NCBI RefSeq assembly: GCF_028069655.1
Contig: NZ_JAMCOS010000001.1
Location: 1,146,001 to 1,210,000 of the forward strand
DNA length: 64,000 nucleotides
Source: Acidovorax sp. NCPPB 4044
GTDB taxonomy: Bacteria > Pseudomonadota > Gammaproteobacteria > Burkholderiales > Burkholderiaceae_C
Direction: 5' to 3'
Both the position numbers and the translations under genes were made by a program. The notes under the pieces were generated by a model that was not told the origin of the DNA, did not search any database, and saw only the letters and a list, made by a program, of their open reading frames with translations. How positions within the stretch are numbered: the first letter of the stretch is position 1; the number at the start of each line of letters is the position of its first letter. Of the stretch, positions 42,726 to 52,153 are shown one piece after another.

Positions 42726-43670
42726 ATGACACTCAAGCAGATTGAAGCTTTCTACTGGGCTGCCAACTTGGGCAGTTTCAGCATAGCGGCACAGCGGCTG
42801 CATGTTACGCAATCTTCGCTTTCAAAGCGAATTTTCGAGTTGGAGGAGTCTGTAGGTGAGGTACTGTTCGATCGATCTAGTAAACGCGCCCACCTGACAG
42901 AGGCTGGTCAGCGTTTGGTGCCGCTGGCAGGCCGCATGCTGGAGTTGCGCGAGCAGTTCCAAGTTGAAGTACGTTCTTCCTCCGCGCTATCGGGAGTGTG
43001 CAAATTCGGCGTGAGCGAACTGGTCTCATTGACTTGGCTGCCCGACTTCACGCGGTTGGTAAATCAGGAGCATCCTGCGCTGGTCCTCGAGCCATACGTC
43101 GATTTAGCGCGGCCGCTGGAACGCAAGGTGTTGCGCGGTGAACTGGACTTTGCTGTTGCGCCGGGGCCTGCCCAACAGGCGCAGGTCAAAGGCAGCGTCG
43201 TCGGACGCGTGGACTTTACCTGGGCCGCGGCTCCCGGTCGACTGCGCAAGGACACCTTGCTTCGTAAGGCCGAACTGGAAAGCCTGCCCATCATTACCAT
43301 GACTGAAGGTTCCGGGCTCACGCGCGCGATCGAGAGCTGGGCCGCTGAGCAGGGCATCACCCTGCGTCGCAACCTGGCCTGCAACAGCTTGATGGCCATC
43401 GTCGCGCTGGTGCTGTCGGATACCGGCATCAGCTTTCTGCCTGACGCCTTCTTGCGCCCCTGGGTCGCCCAGGGCTCGTTGGTTGCCCTCAAGAGTGCGC
43501 CACCGTTACCCAGCCTCAACTACTACTTCTTCCAGCGCACCGATGACAACCGCGTGCTGCTGGATGCGATGCATGGTTACGTGATTCGAACGGCGGAGTT
43601 CTCGCGTACTCCCGAGCACCTGGATCCTCACGTCAAAAGTCAGAAAAGGAATAACGTTGCATTGAAATAA
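42726..43670 (+). CDS. LysR-family transcriptional regulator
   Basis: 314 residues. HTH at about 8-45 (EAFYWAANLGSFSIAAQRLHVTQSSLSKRIFELEE). It lies between the second and third Bug genes, on the same strand, and is similar to the LysR at 38607. The cluster probably contains two differently regulated segments. Confidence 0.93.
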   Translation: MTLKQIEAFYWAANLGSFSIAAQRLHVTQSSLSKRIFELEESVGEVLFDRSSKRAHLTEAGQRLVPLAGRMLELREQFQVEVRSSSALSGVCKFGVSELVSLTWLPDFTRLVNQEHPALVLEPYVDLARPLERKVLRGELDFAVAPGPAQQAQVKGSVVGRVDFTWAAAPGRLRKDTLLRKAELESLPIITMTEGSGLTRAIESWAAEQGITLRRNLACNSLMAIVALVLSDTGISFLPDAFLRPWVAQGSLVALKSAPPLPSLNYYFFQRTDDNRVLLDAMHGYVIRTAEFSRTPEHLDPHVKSQKRNNVALK

Positions 43671-43732
43671 ATCGCTTGTGTGCCTTTTTGCAGGCGAGGA
43701 AGATTCAGTCTCCCAGAATAAAAGGAGACACC

Positions 43733-44704
43733 TTGACCACTTCCGCATTCAAGCTGGCGGCTCTTGTCGCAGCCGCTTTCTCCCTTACCCAGCCCGCCCT
43801 CGCGGCCTGGCCCGACGACAAGCCCATCGAGGTCGTGGTCGGCTTCGCGGCCGGCGGCGGCACCGACCTGATGGCGCGAAAGCTGCTGCCCTTCGTGCAG
43901 AAGCGCCTGGGACCCACGGCGCAGTTCGTCGTCGTCAACAAACCTGGTGCCGCTGGCGAGATCGCCAACGCATACGCTAAAGCGGCTAAGCCCGACGGCT
44001 ACACGCTCGCAGTGATCAACGTGCCGGGCTTCCTGTTTCTTCCGATGACGAAGAAGTCGCAGTACCAAGCAGAGGATTTCACGCTGATATCCCGCGTCGT
44101 AGACGATCCCACGGTGCTCGTCACCAAATCCGATAGCCCGGTCCAGACGCTACCCGGGCTCGTAGCAGCACTCAAAAGCAAACCTGGTTCGCTGACTTTT
44201 GGCCACAACGGTGTCACGACCAACGGTGACTTGGCATTGCAGCTGGTCTCTCGCGAGGCGAAGGTCGAACTCAATGCCATTCCTTACAAGGGCACGGCGG
44301 CTCAGAAGACCGATGTGCTGGGCGGCCACCTGGCCTTCGGCGTCGTTAGCGCTGGCGAGGTGCCTGAGTTGCACGGCAACGGCTCCGGCCAGCTCAAGGT
44401 AGTCGCGCAGTTCGGCGAGAAGCGTTCGCCGGCCTTGCCCAACGTGCCCACCGCTTCCGAAGGCGGTGTGCACGTGGTGATGTCCTCTGAGCGCGGTTTC
44501 GCGGCGCCCAAGGGCGTGCCGGCGAACATCATCAAGAAGCTGGACCAAGCCATCGCGGAAGCCGTTCGCGACCCCGAGTTCATCGCCAATGCTTCTGCCG
44601 ATGCGCCAGTGTTGGCGTACTTGAGCGGTACGCAATGGGACAAGTCACTGGAGAAGAACCGCGCTGCGCTCCAGGAACTGGCCAAGACACTGCCCAAGCA
44701 ATAA
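43733..44704 (+). CDS. Bug-family solute-binding protein (TTG start)
   Basis: 323 residues. AAAGGAG at 43721-43727 points to TTG 43733 as start, giving a proper signal peptide (TTSAFKLAALVAAAFSLTQ, cleavage ALA-A). Landmarks: IEVVVGFAAGGGTDLMARKL, VVVNKPGAAGEIANAYAKAAKPDGYTLA, and the FGHNGVTTNGDLALQL segment. First gene of the segment that continues with the dehydrogenases. Confidence 0.9.
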   Translation: MTTSAFKLAALVAAAFSLTQPALAAWPDDKPIEVVVGFAAGGGTDLMARKLLPFVQKRLGPTAQFVVVNKPGAAGEIANAYAKAAKPDGYTLAVINVPGFLFLPMTKKSQYQAEDFTLISRVVDDPTVLVTKSDSPVQTLPGLVAALKSKPGSLTFGHNGVTTNGDLALQLVSREAKVELNAIPYKGTAAQKTDVLGGHLAFGVVSAGEVPELHGNGSGQLKVVAQFGEKRSPALPNVPTASEGGVHVVMSSERGFAAPKGVPANIIKKLDQAIAEAVRDPEFIANASADAPVLAYLSGTQWDKSLEKNRAALQELAKTLPKQ

Positions 44705-44721
44705 CCCCGACAAGGATACCG

Positions 44722-45762
44722 ATGAGCAATCTGGCTCAATGGCGCGTGACGCGCTTCGACGTTTGGATCAACCCGGTCTTCGATGAGTCCATGAAGCAGG
44801 AGCAGGGCGTCACGGTCGAGGTCGCGCCCGTTACTGGCGACGACGATGCGGCATGGGCTGCACTGCAACGTGCGCACTTCTATCAGATCACCGCTGCCAA
44901 GGACGAACTGCCAGCTCAGTTCCACGCGCGCGCTTCTCTGCTAGAGCGCTGCCCCCAGCTGCTGTGCGTGTCTTCCACCGGGGCTGGCTACGACACGGTG
45001 GACGTGGAAGCATGTACGCACGCTGGTGTAGCCGTCGTTAGCCAAATCGGCGGCAACGCACCTGCAGTCGCCGAGATGGCGATTGGGCTGATGCTGGCCG
45101 TCTCCCGCCGGATCGTCGAGTCCGACCGTAAGTTGCGCCGCGAGCGCGGCTTCTCGCGCGAGTCGGTCATGGGTCACGACATCGGTGGCAAGGTATTGGG
45201 CATCGTGGGCATCGGTCACGCTGGCACACGCACGGCTGCGCTGGCGCGCGCCTTCGGCATGCGCATCCTGGCAGTGGACCCGTTGCTCTCGGCCGAGGAA
45301 ATCCGCGCGCGCGGCGCCGAGCCGGCCACGCTGGAAGAAATGCTGACGCAGGCCGACATCGTCTCGCTGCATTGCCCGCGGGATGCCAGTACGCTGAACC
45401 TGTTCAATGCCGAACGCTTTGCCGCGATGCGGCCGGGCGCGATCTTTATCAGCACTGCGCGCGGTGGCGTGCACGATGAAATGGCGCTGGCCGAGGCACT
45501 GCGCTCGGGACACCTGGCCGGCGCCGGCCTCGACGTGTGGCACCCCGAGCCACCTCCACTGGATCATCCGCTGCTGGCGCTGGATAACGTGGTCGCTACG
45601 TTCCACACGGCCGGCGTGTCGCACGAGGGGCGCCACAACGTGGCCTCCATGGCAGCCCAGCAGATCATCGCCATGCTGCGGGGCGAGCGCCCGGCGCGAC
45701 TGGTCAACCCCCAGGTTTGGGACCGCTTCAAGGCGCGCCTGCGCGAAGCGTCGCAGTGCTGA
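44722..45762 (+). CDS. D-2-hydroxyacid dehydrogenase (NAD-dependent)
   Basis: 346 residues of the D-isomer-specific family. GIVGIGHAGTRTAALARAFG (about 160-180) is the NAD-binding loop, LHCPRDASTLNLFNAERFAAM the substrate side, ARGGVHDEMAL holds the conserved Arg region, and LDVWHPEPP the Glu. The catalytic His lies in FHTAGVSHEG. Interconverts a 2-hydroxyacid and 2-oxoacid. RBS AAGGA before ATG 44722. Confidence 0.9.
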   Translation: MSNLAQWRVTRFDVWINPVFDESMKQEQGVTVEVAPVTGDDDAAWAALQRAHFYQITAAKDELPAQFHARASLLERCPQLLCVSSTGAGYDTVDVEACTHAGVAVVSQIGGNAPAVAEMAIGLMLAVSRRIVESDRKLRRERGFSRESVMGHDIGGKVLGIVGIGHAGTRTAALARAFGMRILAVDPLLSAEEIRARGAEPATLEEMLTQADIVSLHCPRDASTLNLFNAERFAAMRPGAIFISTARGGVHDEMALAEALRSGHLAGAGLDVWHPEPPPLDHPLLALDNVVATFHTAGVSHEGRHNVASMAAQQIIAMLRGERPARLVNPQVWDRFKARLREASQC

Positions 45763-45799
45763 ACGTACCTTCGCGACAAGGCCAAAGCCGCAGCACGCC

Positions 45800-48700
45800 A
45801 TGATTCCCCGTCTCGACCCACAAGAAGCTCCGTCCGATCTCGTGACGGACTTCCTGGCCGAACTGCGCTTGCGTGGGTTTGCGGGCGACACCACGCGCTC
45901 GCATGCCGACCGCACCGTGTTCGCCACCGACAACTCCGTCTACCAGCTCGCGCCGCAGGCGATCGTGTTCCCGCGGAACGAAGAAGACGTTGTGCGTTTG
46001 GCCAAGCTGTCGAACGACTCGCGCTTCAAGGCCTTGCACTTCACGCCTCGCGGCGGCGGCACCGGCACCAACGGCCAATCGCTGACGAATGGCGTGAGTG
46101 TCGACCTGTCGCGCTACATGAACCGCATCCTGGAGATTGATCCGGCTGGCCGCTGGGCGCGCGTGCAGGCCGGCGTGGTCAAAGACCAACTCAACGACGC
46201 TGTGCGTGAACACGGCCTGTTCTTCGCCCCAGAGCTGTCGCCGTCCAACCGTGCCACCATTGGCGGCATGATCGCCACCGACGCCAGCGGCCAGGGCTCG
46301 GTTCTATATGGCAAGACGCGCAATCACGTCCTAGAGCTCAACGCTGTGCTGCTGGATGGCACCGCATGGCACTCGCGCCCGCTATCGCCCGAGGAACTCG
46401 CTCGCATCAAGCAGAGGCCCGACCGCGTGGGTTTCATTCATCGATTGCTCGACCGTATCCGCACCGAGGACGCGGCGTTGATCGACGAGCACGTCCCCCA
46501 GCTGAATCGCTGCGTCACTGGTTACGACCTGGCTCACCTGTGCGACGACTGCGGGCAGTTCAACATGAACTCGGTGCTGTGCGGAGCGGAAGGCAGCCTG
46601 GCCTTCGTCACAGAGGCGAAGATCAACCTCATGCCGATACCGCGCCACACGGCGGTTCTGAACATCCGCTACGCCAGCTTCGACGCCGCGCTGCGCGATG
46701 CCGGCAACCTCATGCGTCTGGAGGCAGCTTCCAGCGAAACGGTGGACGCCAAGGTGTTGGAACTGGCGCGGCAGGACGCCGTGTGGCTGGCTGTGAAGAA
46801 ATGGTTTCCCGATGACCTCGAAGGCCTTGCGCAGGGCGTCAACATCGTCGAGTTTCTTGCCGAAGACGAACAGGAAATGTCGGCCAAGCTGGCTCGCGTG
46901 GAGGCCGCGCTGGCGGAAGAGGGCACCGATGCGGGTGCGCGGGGCCGACTGGGCTACACCGTCGCCCACGGCGAAGCCGCTGCCAAAGCCATCTGGTCCA
47001 TGCGCAAGAAGTCCGTCGGACTGCTGGGCAACATGCAGGGCGAGCGTCGGCCGATGCCCTTCGTAGAGGACACGGTGGTGCCGCCCGAGCGTCTGGCCGA
47101 CTACATTGCCGAGTTCCGTGCGACGCTGGATCGGCGCGGTCTGGTCTACGGCATGTTCGGCCACGTCGATGCCGGCTGCTTGCACGTGCGCCCGGCGCTG
47201 GATCTGAAAGACCCTGCACAAGAGCAACTGCTGCGCGAAATCAGCGACGAGGTGTTCGCGCTCACGCGCAAGTACCGGGGCGTGCTGTGGGGTGAGCACG
47301 GCAAGGGCTTTCGTTCCGAGTACGCCCCGGAGTTCTTCGGCCCGCTGTACCCGCGCCTGCAGGAGATCAAGGCCGCCTTCGACCCTGACAACCAACTCAA
47401 CCCTGGGAAAATCGCCTCGCCACCCGGCCACTCGCTGACACGCCTGGACGCGGTGCCGTTGCGCGGCCAACTGGACCGTCGCATCCCGCTGAGCGTGCGG
47501 CAGGACAACCAGGACGCTCTGCACTGCAACGGGAATGCTGCCTGTTTCAACTACGACCCTGACGACGCCATGTGCCCGTCGTGGAAGGCCACTCGCGAGC
47601 GCCGGCACTCACCCAAGGGCCGGGCCTCGTTGATGCGTGAATGGCTGCGGCTGGCGACCGAGGCAGGAATCGATCCCGCCGCCGAGGCGCAAGTGCTGCG
47701 CCGTGGCGGTGCGCTGGATGATCTGCGCGCATGGCCGCGTCGCGCCATCAACAGTTGGGGGGCGCGTGGCGAGAATGGTGGCAATGCCCCAGACTTTTCG
47801 CTGGAAGTCAAGGATGCAATGGACGGCTGTTTGTCCTGCAAGTCCTGCGTCGGCCAATGTCCGATCAAGGTGGACGTACCGGCATTTCGCGCGCGTTTTT
47901 TGGAGGTCTACCACGGCCGCTACTTGCGTCCGGCACGCGACGGATTGGTGGCTTCGCTGGAGCGCTGGCTGCCGCTGATGTCGCGATGGCCTTCCCTGCT
48001 GAACTCGCTGTTGGGCGGGGCACCCGGACGCGCCGCATTGCGCCGACTTGGTTTGGTGGCGTTGCCCGCACTGAGCGTGCAGCCGCTGGCCGCCGAGGCA
48101 CGCCGGCGCGGCATCCGCATCGCCACCGCGCAGGCGCTGGCCACGCTGCACGAAGACGAACGCGGACGCTCGGTGGTGGTGGTGCAGGACGCCTTCACCA
48201 CCCACTACGACACCCAAGTTGTGCTAGACCTTTGCGAACTGCTGGTGCGCCTGGGCTTCACGCCATGGTTGGCGCCCTTCATGCCCAACGGAAAGCCACA
48301 GCACGTGCTGGGTTACCTGGGCCGGTTCGCGCGCACTGCCGCCGGCAACGCCGCGATGCTACGTGCGCTGGCTGCAACTGGTGTACCACTGGTGGGCGTT
48401 GATCCGTCAATGACGCTGACGTATCGCGCCGAGTACGCCAAGGCGCTGGGCGCCGACCAGGTGCCGCCTGTGGCGCTGCCGCAAGAGTGGCTGGCGCGCC
48501 AGATCGACCGGTTGCCGCAACTGCCTGCCGACGGCGAGGCGTCTTGGGCCCTGTTGCCGCACTGCACCGAGAAAACCAATGCCCCCGCCGCCATAACCGA
48601 CTGGACGAAGCTGTTCCAGCGCTTGGGCACGCCCCTGCGCGTGATTCCGGCCGGCTGTTGCGGCATGGCCGGCTTATACGGCCATGAGCGAGATCGGCGC

Positions 48701-48901
48701 GCTACCTCCGAGGCCATCTACCGCCTGAGTTGGGAGGGACACATTGCCGACGCGGGCCATGGCGGGCGCGTTATGGCTTCTGGCTACTCGTGCCGGTGCC
48801 AGGCCGCGCTGATGGATGGCAAGGAGCTGCCGCACCCGGCGCAGGTGCTGCTGGAAAGGCTCCGTCGCATAGACGGTGCGCAATCCACCGAGGCCGCGTG
48901 A
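45800..48901 (+). CDS. FAD-linked oxidase / Fe-S oxidoreductase fusion (YdiJ-like D-2-hydroxyacid dehydrogenase)
   Basis: 1033 residues. N-terminal FAD-binding-4 domain (FTPRGGGTGTNGQSLTNGVSVDLSRYM, about 75-110; SPSNRATIGGMIATDASGQG, about 145-165), then FAD-oxidase C domain ending FDPDNQLNPGKI (about 530), Fe-S region CLSCKSCVGQCP (about 676-687), and a C-terminal CCG-type domain (LPHCTEKTNA and GCCGMAGLYG). The second cluster motif (CNGNAACFNYDPDDAMCP) is also present. It probably oxidises a D-2-hydroxyacid and feeds electrons to the quinone pool, parallel to the preceding NAD enzyme. Confidence 0.92.
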   Translation: MIPRLDPQEAPSDLVTDFLAELRLRGFAGDTTRSHADRTVFATDNSVYQLAPQAIVFPRNEEDVVRLAKLSNDSRFKALHFTPRGGGTGTNGQSLTNGVSVDLSRYMNRILEIDPAGRWARVQAGVVKDQLNDAVREHGLFFAPELSPSNRATIGGMIATDASGQGSVLYGKTRNHVLELNAVLLDGTAWHSRPLSPEELARIKQRPDRVGFIHRLLDRIRTEDAALIDEHVPQLNRCVTGYDLAHLCDDCGQFNMNSVLCGAEGSLAFVTEAKINLMPIPRHTAVLNIRYASFDAALRDAGNLMRLEAASSETVDAKVLELARQDAVWLAVKKWFPDDLEGLAQGVNIVEFLAEDEQEMSAKLARVEAALAEEGTDAGARGRLGYTVAHGEAAAKAIWSMRKKSVGLLGNMQGERRPMPFVEDTVVPPERLADYIAEFRATLDRRGLVYGMFGHVDAGCLHVRPALDLKDPAQEQLLREISDEVFALTRKYRGVLWGEHGKGFRSEYAPEFFGPLYPRLQEIKAAFDPDNQLNPGKIASPPGHSLTRLDAVPLRGQLDRRIPLSVRQDNQDALHCNGNAACFNYDPDDAMCPSWKATRERRHSPKGRASLMREWLRLATEAGIDPAAEAQVLRRGGALDDLRAWPRRAINSWGARGENGGNAPDFSLEVKDAMDGCLSCKSCVGQCPIKVDVPAFRARFLEVYHGRYLRPARDGLVASLERWLPLMSRWPSLLNSLLGGAPGRAALRRLGLVALPALSVQPLAAEARRRGIRIATAQALATLHEDERGRSVVVVQDAFTTHYDTQVVLDLCELLVRLGFTPWLAPFMPNGKPQHVLGYLGRFARTAAGNAAMLRALAATGVPLVGVDPSMTLTYRAEYAKALGADQVPPVALPQEWLARQIDRLPQLPADGEASWALLPHCTEKTNAPAAITDWTKLFQRLGTPLRVIPAGCCGMAGLYGHERDRRATSEAIYRLSWEGHIADAGHGGRVMASGYSCRCQAALMDGKELPHPAQVLLERLRRIDGAQSTEAA

Positions 48902-48911
48902 GGGCGACGCG

Positions 48912-49733
48912 ATGCCGAACTTTGCCATGCCAGCGCTGGCCACGGACTGTCACCACCACATCTACGACGCACGCTTCCCGAGCGCACCCGATGCGCCCTT
49001 CGCGCCGCCGGATGCCAGCGTTGCCGACTACCAGGCCGTGCAGGCGCAGCTTGGCTTGGCACGCAACGTCATCGTACAGCCATCTACGTATGGCTTCGAC
49101 AACCGGTTGCTGTTGCGCGCTCTGAGCGAGTTTGGTCCGTCGGCGCGCGGAGTGGCGGTTGTCCCGTTGGATATTGCTGATGAGGAACTGGATCGGCTGC
49201 ATGCCGCTGGTGTACGCGGCGCACGTGTGAACCTGCTGTTAGGTTCGGGTACCACGGCCGAGCAGATCAAGCCGCTGGCTCGCCGAATCGGTCCACGCGG
49301 TTGGCACGTGCAACTCGTCGCCAACGGCAAGCAGATCGCTGCGCAGCGGAATGTGCTAACGAGCCTGGAAGCCCCGCTGGTAGTCGATCACATGGGTCTG
49401 CTGCCGCTGCCCTTTCCAATGGAGCACCCTGGCTTTGCGGTCATCGCCGATTTGCTTTCCACGGGCCGCGGCTGGGTGAAGCTTTCGGGGGTTTGCAACC
49501 TCAGCGAAGTCGGTCCGCCCTACTACAGCGACTACAGCGAAGTGGCCCGCGCGCTGGTCGCGGCCTTTCCGCACGGTCTGCTATGGGGCAGCGACTGGCC
49601 GCACGTGGCTGGCCGCTTCACTCATAAGCCCGACGACGCGCAATTGCTGGCCCTGCTGGCTCAGTGGTGTCCTGAAGAGCGCTTGCGCGAGCGGGTGCTG
49701 GTGGACCATCCAGCGCAGGTATACGGGTTCTGA
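48912..49733 (+). CDS. TIM-barrel amidohydrolase, 2-pyrone-4,6-dicarboxylate lactonase (LigI)-like
   Basis: 273 residues. DCHHHIYDARFP (13-24) supplies the barrel metal/substrate His pair, VVDHMG the strand-5 His, and WGSDWPH the catalytic Asp, as in LigI and related lactonases. It hydrolyses a pyrone or lactone carboxylate. It starts 8 bp after the dehydrogenase stop and is followed by a LigK-like aldolase, which strengthens the assignment. Confidence 0.85.
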   Translation: MPNFAMPALATDCHHHIYDARFPSAPDAPFAPPDASVADYQAVQAQLGLARNVIVQPSTYGFDNRLLLRALSEFGPSARGVAVVPLDIADEELDRLHAAGVRGARVNLLLGSGTTAEQIKPLARRIGPRGWHVQLVANGKQIAAQRNVLTSLEAPLVVDHMGLLPLPFPMEHPGFAVIADLLSTGRGWVKLSGVCNLSEVGPPYYSDYSEVARALVAAFPHGLLWGSDWPHVAGRFTHKPDDAQLLALLAQWCPEERLRERVLVDHPAQVYGF

Positions 49734-49768
49734 CATTTTTCCACCTCGCATCAATCCAGGAGACCTTC

Positions 49769-50443
49769 ATGTCCTACGCATCCACCGCCGAGTTTGACCG
49801 CGTGACGCCCGAGCAGATAGCCCGTGCCCGCCAGTTTCAGGCCGCCATCTTGTGCGACGTGGCTGGCCGACGCGGCACAATGGATGCCCGTATCCGCGCA
49901 CTGAGCCCGGCCATGACCGTCTGCGGTCCAGCCTACACCGTCGAGGTGCGCCCCGGCGACAACCTGATGTTCCACGTCGCACTGGCGGTTGCCAAGCCCG
50001 GCGACGTGATCGTGGTGGACGGGAAGGCCGACAGCACCTGCGCGTTGTTCGGCGACCTGATGGTCACTCAAGCTGCAGCCGCCGAGTTGGGGGGCTTCGT
50101 GGTCGATGCGGCCTCGCGCGACACTGCAGAGCTGGCCCAGGGGAACTTTCCGATTTTCGCGGCCGGCACCAATCCTTGCGGACCTACGAAAGGCCTGCCA
50201 GGGCGTTTGAGCATCCCCGTTTCCGTAGGTGGTGTCGCGGTCAGCCCTGGCGACCTCGTGGTGGGCGACGTCGACGGTGTGGTGGTGATTCCGCGTGGCG
50301 AGGTCGAGGCCGTACTGCGGGCAGCGCAGAAGAAGGTCGAGGCTGAGGCCCAACGCATCAAGGAGATCGAGGAGGGTGTCCTCGTCTCTCCCTGGCTGGA
50401 CGACGCGCTGCGTCAGGCCGGCCTGCCTGCTCTGGCAACTTGA
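49769..50443 (+). CDS. RraA-fold aldolase, LigK/HMG-CHA aldolase-like
   Basis: 224 residues. GDLMVTQAAAAELGGFVVDAASRD (about 92-115) is the family's metal/substrate motif, with the catalytic Arg-Asp intact though the usual DG is DA. A C-terminal helix (AEAQRIKEIEEG) matches the catabolic aldolases rather than RraA itself. It would split a 4-carboxy-4-hydroxy-2-oxoacid into pyruvate and a second oxoacid. AGGAGA precedes ATG 49769. Confidence 0.85.
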   Translation: MSYASTAEFDRVTPEQIARARQFQAAILCDVAGRRGTMDARIRALSPAMTVCGPAYTVEVRPGDNLMFHVALAVAKPGDVIVVDGKADSTCALFGDLMVTQAAAAELGGFVVDAASRDTAELAQGNFPIFAAGTNPCGPTKGLPGRLSIPVSVGGVAVSPGDLVVGDVDGVVVIPRGEVEAVLRAAQKKVEAEAQRIKEIEEGVLVSPWLDDALRQAGLPALAT

Positions 50444-50617
50444 TGAAGCCTAGCTGCCGTTGGGTGATGAGTGAAGAAAGATGAGAAGTGCGGATTTCGG
50501 CATTCCCTTCTGGGTGGCGCGTCTTGTTTCTGGTCTTTGCACGGGAACTGCATCAACCAGCTCGCAGCCGCGCGCGGCTGATCGTGCTCCATGTGAGCAC
50601 CCATAGACGTGACGGGC

Positions 50618-51007
50618 CTACCGGCCCCAGAACAAGTCCTCTTGAACCTGGTCACTAGAGAAAAGCCGGACCTCCGCGATCTTCCCATCCTCGATGCGGA
50701 TCAGATCCACGCCTGGTTGCTTCAACGTGATGCCGTTGGCCTGGCCTGCGAATTCGATTGTGATCGCGACCCAGTCGCCGTTGGCCATGTAATGGTCGGC
50801 GCGCGTGATAGCGAAAGTTCCCTGGGACACTTCCATCATCTTGCCCAGCATGGGTCCAACTACTGCCATGCCTTGGTGTGTGCCTGAAAACTGGTTGTGC
50901 CCCGGCTGGTGCCAGACCACTTCCGGAGAAATGAGGCGGCCGAGCGTGGCCTGGTCGCCTGTCTGCACGGCTTGGATGTATGTTTTGGCGATATCGATGT
51001 TGTTCAT
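50618..51007 (-). CDS. NTF2-like/SnoaL-like ketosteroid-isomerase-fold protein
   Basis: 129 residues starting MNNIDIAKTYIQAVQTGDQATLGRLISPEVVWHQPG-type, a SnoaL/NTF2 layout (helix, then curved sheet with VVWHQPG and WVAITIEF). Start fixed at the ATG complementary to 51005-51007; a longer frame is not family-like. Divergent from the AraC gene at 51170, which may control it. Substrate unknown. Confidence 0.8.
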   Translation of the reverse strand: MNNIDIAKTYIQAVQTGDQATLGRLISPEVVWHQPGHNQFSGTHQGMAVVGPMLGKMMEVSQGTFAITRADHYMANGDWVAITIEFAGQANGITLKQPGVDLIRIEDGKIAEVRLFSSDQVQEDLFWGR

Positions 51008-51169
51008 AGCGTGATCCTGTTGAGTGATGTTGTGTTGGCGAGAGCGGTGTGCGTGGGCTGGCATCGCAATGCTCCGCCGCTTGTCCGCAGTGTTTCCAGC
51101 GCGAAGATGCTCCGAGTGCTCTGCTGAACCGTCTTTTTTCACAGTCAGCAAACTTCTGGCTGGAGGTGA

Positions 51170-52153
51170 TTGTCAAACGTCGAATCCGCAAAATCACGGC
51201 CTTTGGCGGACAATAAATGGTGCTTTTTGGACATTTGCCATTTGGGGAGCATCTTGGCGCATCGACGTGACATTGAACGGCTGGACTATCGGCCGCAAGG
51301 CGCCTATGCGCTGGATGTGGAGGTGTCCTCGATGGCTGAGCTCAGACAGCGGGGCAGCAGGGAGAAAGTTCGGACCACGCACCGTTACGGATTCCACATG
51401 CTGGTTTGCGTCACGGAAGGAACGTGTACCCAAGTGATCGATTTCAGACCGATCGTCTGTACACCAGGATCGCTGCTTGTTGTGCGCGAGGGTCAGGCAC
51501 ACAACTTCGGACCTGATGAGAATTGGGATGGCTGGATCGTGCTGTTTCGATCGGAGTTCGTGCTGCCCCATTCCGTACCGATGCGCGAGGTTCAATTTGC
51601 GCTCAATACGGCGCGGCTGCCCGAGTACATGCTACTGGACCAGGTAGCGCTGCGCACCTTCACCGGCGTGGTGGTTCAAATGCGCGAGGACTCGCAGCTT
51701 TCTGGTCCCAATCCAGAGATCAAACGGCTGCTGCTTCACCAACTCTATGTTCTGCTGACTCGGCTCGCATTGCTGCAAGACCAACGCGGCTCGGAGGAGG
51801 CACTTGGCTCCCCGGCCTTACAACGTTTTCAGCGCTTCCAGCAATTGGTGGAGGAGCGTTTCCCGCAGTGGCACCAAGTGTCCAACTATGCACACCAACT
51901 TGGCTGCACAGAAAAAAGTCTGGCGCGCGCGGCCGTAACTGGTAGCGGCATCACTGCCAAAGCGTTCATTGCGGGGCGGATCGCTCTGGAAGCCAAGCGC
52001 CTGCTGGTTCACACGGACCTGTCAGTGGCAGCCATTGCAGGAAAACTGGGTTTTGATGAACCCACCAACTTCGGAAAATTCTTCAAGCGCGAGGTCGACT
52101 GTACGCCGCTGGACTTTCGGCGCCGGCATCTGGAGTCTGCCCTGCCAAGCTGA
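51170..52153 (+). CDS. AraC-family transcriptional regulator
   Basis: 327 residues. Cupin-like N-terminus (MLVCVTEGTC...PGSLLVVREGQAHNF) and C-terminal double HTH (YAHQLGCTEKSLARAAVTGSGITAKAFIAGRIALEAKRLL and LSVAAIAGKLGFDEPTNFGKFFKREVDCTPLDFR). A TTG start is assumed, next to GGAGG; in-frame alternatives exist further in. Its 3' end overlaps the convergent HxlR gene by 71 bp. Confidence 0.88.
   Translation: MSNVESAKSRPLADNKWCFLDICHLGSILAHRRDIERLDYRPQGAYALDVEVSSMAELRQRGSREKVRTTHRYGFHMLVCVTEGTCTQVIDFRPIVCTPGSLLVVREGQAHNFGPDENWDGWIVLFRSEFVLPHSVPMREVQFALNTARLPEYMLLDQVALRTFTGVVVQMREDSQLSGPNPEIKRLLLHQLYVLLTRLALLQDQRGSEEALGSPALQRFQRFQQLVEERFPQWHQVSNYAHQLGCTEKSLARAAVTGSGITAKAFIAGRIALEAKRLLVHTDLSVAAIAGKLGFDEPTNFGKFFKREVDCTPLDFRRRHLESALPS

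Noticed and set aside
45407..45799. Extended N-terminus of the FAD/Fe-S dehydrogenase
   Set aside because: It overlaps the D-2-hydroxyacid dehydrogenase gene out of frame and is Arg-rich; the family starts at about 45800.
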